Assembly: GCA_948482415.1 (NCBI GenBank)
Contig: CAOMFZ010000006.1
Span: 1 to 28,336 of the forward strand
DNA from: an uncultured Mailhella sp.
GTDB taxonomy: Bacteria; Desulfobacterota; Desulfovibrionia; Desulfovibrionales; Desulfovibrionaceae
Length of the DNA stretch: 28,336 nt
Reading direction: 5' to 3'
Below are positions 23,647 to 28,336 of the stretch, piece by piece. Position numbers and translations under genes: made by a program. The notes under the pieces are model-generated. The model was not told the DNA's origin and searched no databases. It saw nothing but the letters and a program-made list of their open reading frames with translations. Numbering within the stretch: position 1 is the stretch's first letter; each line of letters begins with the position of its first letter.

Positions 23647-24816
23647 ATGCAGTATCGGCATAATTTTGATGAAGTTATTAATCGGCGGGGAACGGACAGC
23701 GGAAAATGGAATATGTTTCCGCAAGACCTTTTGCCCATGTGGGTTGCAGATACGGATTTTGCCTGTCCGCAGCCCATATTGAATGCGCTCAAAAAACGTA
23801 TTGACCATAAAATTTTAGGCTATCCCATTGTCTTGGATAGTTTTGGAAAAGCCGCCCAGTATTGGTTTTCCCTGCGTCATCATATGGATATTGATGCTGA
23901 AGCGGCAGTGTATATTCCCACCATTTTGCTGGGCATGTTGGAGTGTCTTATTGCCTTTACCCGGGAACAGGACGAAGTACTTGTTTTTTCTCCGCAGTAT
24001 ACTGCCTTTTTTGAAGCTATCGAAAATACCAACAGAGTGCGGGTATTTTCGCATTTAGTGGAAAAAAACGGGCGTTTTGAAATTGATTTTGCAGATTTTG
24101 AAGAAAAGCTTGCGCGGGAAAAGGTAAAACTCTTTTTCCTGTGCAATCCCCATAATCCTACAGGGCAGGTGTGGTCAAAGGAAGAAGTTTCAAAAATTGC
24201 CGAGCTTTGTTTAAAACATAATGTACTGATTGTTTCTGATGATATTTACAGTGATTATGTGTACAAACCTCATACCTATACGCCGGTTATCAGTGTGAGT
24301 GAAGAGGCAAAAGAGCACTTTGTTCTGCTCATAAATCCCAGTAAAACCTTTAATATTCCCGGACTTCGGGCAGCCTGTGCTCTTATTCATAATGAGGTTT
24401 TGCGGGATACTTTTAAAAAAAGTCTGCGCAGACGAAAAACAGCCGAGCCCAGTCTCTTAGGCGTAGTTGCCTTTGAAAGCGCCTATACAGAGTGTGCCTG
24501 GTATGCGGACGAATTGCTGGATTATGTGGAAAAAAATATCGACTATGCCCTTGCATTTATTCAGGAGAAAATGCCCAAAATAAAGGTGAGAAAACCGGAA
24601 GGCACGCTTTTGCTGTGGCTTGATATGCGGGCAATGTTTGAAACGCAGGAAGAAGCTGACAAATTTATGCTTGAAAAAGCGCATGTTTTGCTCAATTCCG
24701 GAAAAGAATACGGCATTGAGGGAACCAAATTTTTCCGCATGAATATTGCTGTTCCGCGCACGATTTTAGAGGAAGCGTTAACCCGTATCTATTCGGCATA
24801 TCAGGAATGTTTTTAA
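23647..24816 (+). CDS. MalY/PatB-type PLP aminotransferase or C-S beta-lyase
   Basis: The protein has 389 residues with fold-type I PLP enzyme motifs: MWVADTDF near residues 31-38, CNPHNPTGQVW (about 166-176), SDDIYSDYVY with the PLP-ring Asp (about 197-206) and NPSKTFNIPGL with the Schiff-base lysine (Lys233). This pattern marks the MalY/PatB family, whose members cleave cystathionine or cysteine and sometimes act as regulators (MalY represses MalT activity). It begins 2 nt after the phosphatase stop, so it is probably in the T3SS operon although it is not a known secretion component. Cysteine desulfhydrase, cystathionine lyase or a moonlighting regulator are all possible. Confidence 0.9.
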   Translation: MQYRHNFDEVINRRGTDSGKWNMFPQDLLPMWVADTDFACPQPILNALKKRIDHKILGYPIVLDSFGKAAQYWFSLRHHMDIDAEAAVYIPTILLGMLECLIAFTREQDEVLVFSPQYTAFFEAIENTNRVRVFSHLVEKNGRFEIDFADFEEKLAREKVKLFFLCNPHNPTGQVWSKEEVSKIAELCLKHNVLIVSDDIYSDYVYKPHTYTPVISVSEEAKEHFVLLINPSKTFNIPGLRAACALIHNEVLRDTFKKSLRRRKTAEPSLLGVVAFESAYTECAWYADELLDYVEKNIDYALAFIQEKMPKIKVRKPEGTLLLWLDMRAMFETQEEADKFMLEKAHVLLNSGKEYGIEGTKFFRMNIAVPRTILEEALTRIYSAYQECF

Positions 24817-24847
24817 TTTTTATTCCATACGCAAAAAAATAAAATTT

Positions 24848-24863
24848 TGGAATAATTTTTGCT
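24848..24863 (+). promoter_or_regulatory. Sigma-54 promoter upstream of the 913-residue effector candidate
   Basis: The sequence TGGAATAATTTTTGCT has GG and GC exactly 10 nt apart and ends TTGCT. It shares TGG, AT at positions 5-6 and TTGCT with the other two sites. The predicted start near 24875 leaves a long leader of about 145 nt before the ATG at 25020. Confidence 0.7.
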
Positions 24864-24926
24864 TATTACTGCATGTCATAGAAAAGAACTACAAATACTG
24901 CCAACAGTGTTGGTATAAGGAGCAGT

Positions 24927-24960
24927 CAAAAAAAATTGCGGTAAAAGTGCCAAGAAAGTT
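24927..24960. promoter_or_regulatory. Element shared with the divergent control region (copy B)
   Basis: The parts are CAAAAAAAAT, 3 nt, GGTAAA, AG, then TGCCAAGAAAGTT, matching 13608-13640 in order and orientation. Here it lies downstream of the sigma-54 site and 60-93 nt before the effector start. Upstream, GTGTTGGTATAAG also resembles GTGTTATAGTAT at copy A. Confidence 0.4.
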
Positions 24961-24976
24961 GTTTGTTTCGTTTTTT

Positions 24977-24997
24977 TTAACAGTATTAATACGTTAA
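24977..24997. promoter_or_regulatory. Near-palindrome in the effector leader
   Basis: TTAAC, A, GTATTAATAC, GTTAA: a perfect 10-bp palindrome flanked by matching arms offset by one base. It lies 22 nt before the effector ATG and could be an operator or an mRNA structure. A ribosome binding site AAGGAA follows at 25008-25013. Confidence 0.3.
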
Positions 24998-25019
24998 CAT
25001 TCTGAGAAAGGAAAAGAAT

Positions 25020-27761
25020 ATGTCAAATATTACCAATGTGCAAAATCAACAGCCTGTTATGCAAAATCAGCAGGTTCAAACTGCAAATAACGCAGAAGTT
25101 CCTGCTGCGCTGCAAAATGCAAGACCTAATGCGGGAGCTGTTGCCTGCAGAGTGCTTGCCGGTGTTTTTACTTTGGGTATTTCAGAAGGAATATTTGCAA
25201 TTTGCAGACATATTGAAAAAAGTGCAGTGCAGGCGGCACGGGGAGCAGCTGAAGCATTGCCTGTTGCAGCTCCTACCATAGCGGAACATAATGCTGCAGT
25301 GAGCGAGCAATTCAAAAATGATACGCTTCCTCCTGAATTGAAAGCATCTGTAAGTGAAGCATTTGCAGAACTTCGTGCAGATTTTGGAGAAAAGGTTGTT
25401 CCGCAAGGTTCAACAGTACGGGAATTTCTTGCAAATGCTGCTGTTGAGCATGGGTATAGAGAAAATGCCATTATCAAAGATGTTGCCAAGGCAATTAAAA
25501 ATTCTGAAACGGAATTGTCCCCGCAGGATTTAAAAAATTCTATTCTTGAAAAAGCTCGTCCAAAACTTGCCGGTATTGCTGCCCATTTTTTGATTTTAGA
25601 ACAGGCAGAAAATAAAATTCCTGCTGACAAGGTCGTTACAATTTTAAATGTATTATCTAAAACTGATACGGGATTTTATGAAAAAATTGCTGCGTGCAGG
25701 AATGCTGAAGAAGTGAAAACTTGTTTAACTGCACATCAAAAGTTTGCGGATACGGTAGAATATACGGTTGGATATTATGAATGCGAAAAAAAGACTGACC
25801 AATATATTATAGCAGAGCTTGCAAAAGCAACAGGAAAAAGTGAACAGGAAATTCAGGGAAAGCTGAAATTAGTTGATGTGAAATCAAAATATTCCTATGG
25901 CAGTGCAGAAACAACAGGATCGGTAAAAGAACGCTTAGAGCAACTTGAAACAAAATTCCATGATGTTGCGGCAAAATTTATCCAAATGAAAACTGATTTG
26001 TATACGTCGATTGCGTCATTGACTATTTCCGAGGGATTAAAAGAACAACTGAGAAATGATATTTTGACTGAATCTACCTTGAAAAAAGGCTATGTTTTTT
26101 CTCGTGCCGAAAAAGCTGTGGGCGAGGTTAATGTTTCTTCTCTTATTCGTGTATTACAAGATGGAAATGCTGTTTCGGATTTGGATTTAGTCGGTATGTT
26201 TAAGGCTGTAAGCGTACAGTTGTCCGATGCTATATCCAAACAGTACACGCAAGCAGAACTTGCAGACTTAGGCGGAGACGGCAATGCTATTACTATGGCA
26301 ACTGCCTGCCAAATCCTGTTGGATAAAAATCCGGAACTTGTGGAGCTGATGAAATCCGATTCTGCAAAAATTGACAGACTTGTTACGTTATTAGCAGAGC
26401 AAAAATATGAAAATGATGAACAGCTTGGCAGAGAAGACGATTTGGGGTCAGAAGCAACAAGACTGAATGCAGGTGCAATATACGGCAGCAATTTTATTTT
26501 GAGAACCGTACAAGATATTTTGCAGGCAACTAATTCTGTTGTTTCTTCTTTGCAAGCTAATCCGGAAAAAGCACCTTTTGCCCAAGTTCTGCATGATACA
26601 CTTGCTGCGGTGAATGAAGAATACGGCGTCAATATAGGCGCAAATCTTAATGAGCTTGCTGCGCTTCCTTTTGGCAAAGATGTCATCAAAAATATTGAAA
26701 ACCGTATCACAGCACAAAACCAACTCCTTTCTTCTGCACAATTTGCTGAAATTGTCCGTTCTGAATTGCAGACCCATGTTGCCAATTTAGCCGTAAAAAC
26801 TGCTATCAGTGAGCGCTGCGCGGAGTTGGGATTAAATACAGAACGTCTTGGCTCCATGCTTGCTTCATTGAAAAAACTATATCCGGCATTGCAGGAAAGT
26901 ATCAATAGAGCTGACAGTAAAGAAGAAATACAGGCTTTGCTTTTGTCCTGTGACAAGTATGAGAATATTCTTCGCCGTGAATCAGATATTGCTGTGTATT
27001 CAGCACAAATTATGCAGGATACCCATGCCCGTCTTGCGGCGCTTTTAGGTGTTGCTGAAGCAAAAGTTAAAGACACTATGGATACTTCTAAGCTGGATGA
27101 TGGATTTAAAGTTACAGCAAAGGACATTTTTGATGAAGGCAATGCGTCAGAAGACGGCAGTGTGGCAGATATTCAGGGTCGTTTCCAACGCATTGCTGAT
27201 CGTTTTGTAAAGGGAAAAAGTGACCTTATTGCTTTCGTTAATAATCCGGGTCTTGCCATTTCTCCTGAACTGAGAGCAAAATGGCGCGATGAAATTAATA
27301 CCAATATCAGTTTGAAAAATCCGGTTTTGCTGCAGGGCTCTTATAATGCTGCGCAAAGTATGGATGGTTCGGCTTTGATGAGGGGAGTGCGGGAAGGACT
27401 TAATCAAACAGAGCTGCTTGGACTTGTAAAATCTCTTTCCGCACAAATTGATGAGTATGCTCATCAGGTTTTTACTCCGGAACAATTTAATGACATGGGG
27501 TCTGATGAAACGTCTCTTATTTCTCGATATACAAGAGAGGCTTTTTGGGAGCGGAATGGGGAATTGAAAACATTACTGGCAGGAAATTCAGCAGTCTTTC
27601 AAGAAATCAGCAGCATATTGGAAAATGAATTTTCAACTCTTGTAAGCCAATTGGCAAAGACAGATTTGCAAAGTCCGGAAAGTATAAAAATAAGACAGGA
27701 CATGGCATTTGTTATTAATGCGCAGGCATTACTCAGTGATGTGTTTGGAAATCAGGAATAG
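25020..27761 (+). CDS. Large putative type III effector with duplicated module
   Basis: The protein has 913 residues and I recognise no known family. The first 38 residues are Q/N-rich and disordered, as in T3SS secretion signals. A hydrophobic segment (about 40-62, AVACRVLAGVFTLGISEGIF) could insert in a membrane or bind the chaperone. The rest is almost all helical and consists of two diverged copies of one module (about 100-460 and 515-870). For example, LSPQDLKNSILEKARPKLAG at about 166 pairs with LSSAQFAEIVRSELQTHVAN at about 570. No catalytic motif is obvious. Its own sigma-54 promoter, the downstream CesT-type chaperone gene and the adjoining secretion locus make it a strong effector candidate. 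A structural or adhesin-like secreted protein is the alternative. Confidence 0.88.
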   Translation: MSNITNVQNQQPVMQNQQVQTANNAEVPAALQNARPNAGAVACRVLAGVFTLGISEGIFAICRHIEKSAVQAARGAAEALPVAAPTIAEHNAAVSEQFKNDTLPPELKASVSEAFAELRADFGEKVVPQGSTVREFLANAAVEHGYRENAIIKDVAKAIKNSETELSPQDLKNSILEKARPKLAGIAAHFLILEQAENKIPADKVVTILNVLSKTDTGFYEKIAACRNAEEVKTCLTAHQKFADTVEYTVGYYECEKKTDQYIIAELAKATGKSEQEIQGKLKLVDVKSKYSYGSAETTGSVKERLEQLETKFHDVAAKFIQMKTDLYTSIASLTISEGLKEQLRNDILTESTLKKGYVFSRAEKAVGEVNVSSLIRVLQDGNAVSDLDLVGMFKAVSVQLSDAISKQYTQAELADLGGDGNAITMATACQILLDKNPELVELMKSDSAKIDRLVTLLAEQKYENDEQLGREDDLGSEATRLNAGAIYGSNFILRTVQDILQATNSVVSSLQANPEKAPFAQVLHDTLAAVNEEYGVNIGANLNELAALPFGKDVIKNIENRITAQNQLLSSAQFAEIVRSELQTHVANLAVKTAISERCAELGLNTERLGSMLASLKKLYPALQESINRADSKEEIQALLLSCDKYENILRRESDIAVYSAQIMQDTHARLAALLGVAEAKVKDTMDTSKLDDGFKVTAKDIFDEGNASEDGSVADIQGRFQRIADRFVKGKSDLIAFVNNPGLAISPELRAKWRDEINTNISLKNPVLLQGSYNAAQSMDGSALMRGVREGLNQTELLGLVKSLSAQIDEYAHQVFTPEQFNDMGSDETSLISRYTREAFWERNGELKTLLAGNSAVFQEISSILENEFSTLVSQLAKTDLQSPESIKIRQDMAFVINAQALLSDVFGNQE
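25317..26399 (+). repeat. Internal module, copy 1 (protein level)
   Basis: Residues about 100-460 of the large protein align with residues 515-870 at an offset of roughly 404-414. The clearest pair is GSVKERLEQLETKFHDVAAK (residue 300) against GSVADIQGRFQRIADRFVKG (residue 713). The DNA copies are too diverged to recognise as a nucleotide repeat. Confidence 0.7.
26562..27629 (+). repeat. Internal module, copy 2 (protein level)
   Basis: This is the second copy of the module, residues about 515-870. Other matched segments are LRNDILTESTLKKGYVF (about 344-360) with WRDEINTNISLKNPVLL (about 755-771), and LIRVLQDGNAVSDLDLVGMF (about 375) with LMRGVREGLNQTELLGLVKS (about 786). Confidence 0.7.
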
Positions 27762-27816
27762 TATAATTTATGTAAAAATTTCAAGATGTATAGTGAATAA
27801 AAAAAAGGAGAAAAAA

Positions 27817-28251
27817 ATGATTATCGCCGGCGAACTTGTTAAAGAATTGGGTGCAAGATTAGGGATTTCTTTAGCATTAAATGAAAATGGATTGTGCAGT
27901 GTAAATTTCGATAAAGACACTGTTGATTTTGAATTGTCCGGAAATGATTTATATTTGATTGCAGAGCTTGGCTTGGTGCAGGCAGGTGCTGATAAGGAAT
28001 TTTATAAACAATTATTGGAAGCAAATTTTTTAGGCACAAAAACCGCAGGGGCAGCCATAAGTCTTGACCCTGATAAAGAAAATATGGTTGTTTTGCATAA
28101 AAAAATTGTGACTCCCATGGAATATACTGATTTTGAAAAAGCTGTTGAATTTTTTGTCAAAGCAGTTCGATATTGGAAAGAATATATTGCTCTGCCCCGC
28201 GTGCAAAAAAATGAAGCGCCGCTGGATGTTCATTCCATGATACGCATTTAA
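27817..28251 (+). CDS. CesT-type class I chaperone of the large effector candidate
   Basis: The protein has 144 residues from the ATG at 27817, which has AAGGAG 6 nt upstream; a longer in-frame opening reaches back into the preceding gene but has no such site. It shows the class I chaperone pattern: N-terminal helix (ELVKELGARLG), strands (LCSVNFDKDTVDFELSGNDLYLIAELG), a central helix with FYKQLLEANFLG, strands GAAISLDPDKENMVVLHKKI and a C-terminal helix. The motif of a helix ending in LLxANF followed by an aliphatic strand is characteristic of CesT/Tir-type chaperones. It follows the large gene by 55 nt, as dedicated chaperone genes usually do. Confidence 0.9.
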   Translation: MIIAGELVKELGARLGISLALNENGLCSVNFDKDTVDFELSGNDLYLIAELGLVQAGADKEFYKQLLEANFLGTKTAGAAISLDPDKENMVVLHKKIVTPMEYTDFEKAVEFFVKAVRYWKEYIALPRVQKNEAPLDVHSMIRI

Positions 28252-28336
28252 TCCAGAGCATTTCCGATAAATCTTGCAACTTTTTTATGCAGGGGAAAAA
28301 CTTTAGCTCTGCTGTCCAGTTCTGTAAGGCTCATTC
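28248..28336 (-). CDS. Possible 3' end of a convergent gene (partial)
   Basis: A minus-strand reading frame is open from the window edge to a TAA at 28248-28250, giving at least 28 residues ending FPLHKKVARFIGNALD. Its stop overlaps the stop codon of the plus-strand chaperone gene. The basic amphipathic ending looks protein-like, but the fragment is too short to assign, and chance openness over 89 nt cannot be excluded. Confidence 0.35.
   Translation of the reverse strand, partial: MSLTELDSRAKVFPLHKKVARFIGNALD

Noticed and set aside
24817..24847. Intrinsic terminator after the PLP enzyme gene
   Set aside because: Only A/T runs (AAAATTTT) are seen and no GC-rich stem; readthrough into the effector module cannot be excluded.
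26090..27142. Minus-strand open frame of 350 codons opposite the large effector gene
   Set aside because: It is long but Ser/Cys-rich, as expected from the complement of Ala/Glu/Lys-rich helical coding sequence. It lacks a ribosome binding site and domain features, and the plus-strand gene has chaperone and promoter context.
1..28336. tRNA genes, insertion sequences, integrases, CRISPR arrays or attachment sites
   Set aside because: No cloverleaf-like sequence, transposase or recombinase frame, or regularly spaced repeat was seen anywhere in the window, so island boundaries are not visible.

Overview
The window is an almost complete, compact injectisome-type type III secretion (T3SS) locus of the Ysc family. 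It has two divergent gene blocks that start from one AT-rich intergenic region (13476-13818) and an effector/chaperone module at the right end. The organism is a Gram-negative bacterium: there is a secretin with a signal peptide, a lipoprotein inner ring and pore-forming translocators. The DNA is AT-rich, and the regulatory theme is sigma-54 plus a SpoIIE-type phosphatase. By inference only, this would fit a low-GC host-associated Desulfovibrionaceae-like lineage (Lawsonia or relatives). I cannot confirm the taxon from the sequence.

Minus-strand block (13475 down to 109, 19 genes): two near-duplicate EspA-like filament/tip proteins, a small coiled-coil protein, a SycD/LcrH-type chaperone, the translocators SctE and SctB, a YscB-like chaperone, then sctC, sctD, yscE, sctF, yscG, sctI, sctJ, sctK, sctL, sctN, sctO and sctP. 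A strong hairpin terminator (10-42) closes the block. From yscB to sctL the order is that of the Yersinia virC operon, continued by the first half of virB (N-O-P).

Plus-strand block (13819 to 24816, 11 genes): sctW (YopN plus TyeA fused), a SycN-like chaperone, sctX, sctY and sctV, which is the virA order. Then come sctS, sctT and sctU, a sigma-54 activator without a receiver domain, a membrane-bound SpoIIE/PP2C phosphatase and a MalY/PatB-type PLP enzyme. sctQ and sctR, which normally lie between P and S, are absent from the window.

Right-end module (25020 to 28251): a 913-residue protein with two diverged copies of a module of about 360 residues, followed by a CesT-type chaperone. This is most likely an effector and its dedicated chaperone.

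Regulation: three sigma-54 -24/-12 elements of nearly the same sequence precede the EspA-like gene, sctW and the 913-residue protein. The locus also encodes its own sigma-54 activator, so it looks like a self-contained regulon. The phosphatase may feed environmental or host signals into that circuit. Secretion hierarchy would be set by SctW with its SycN/YscB-like chaperone pair and SctX/SctY, and needle length by a short SctP.
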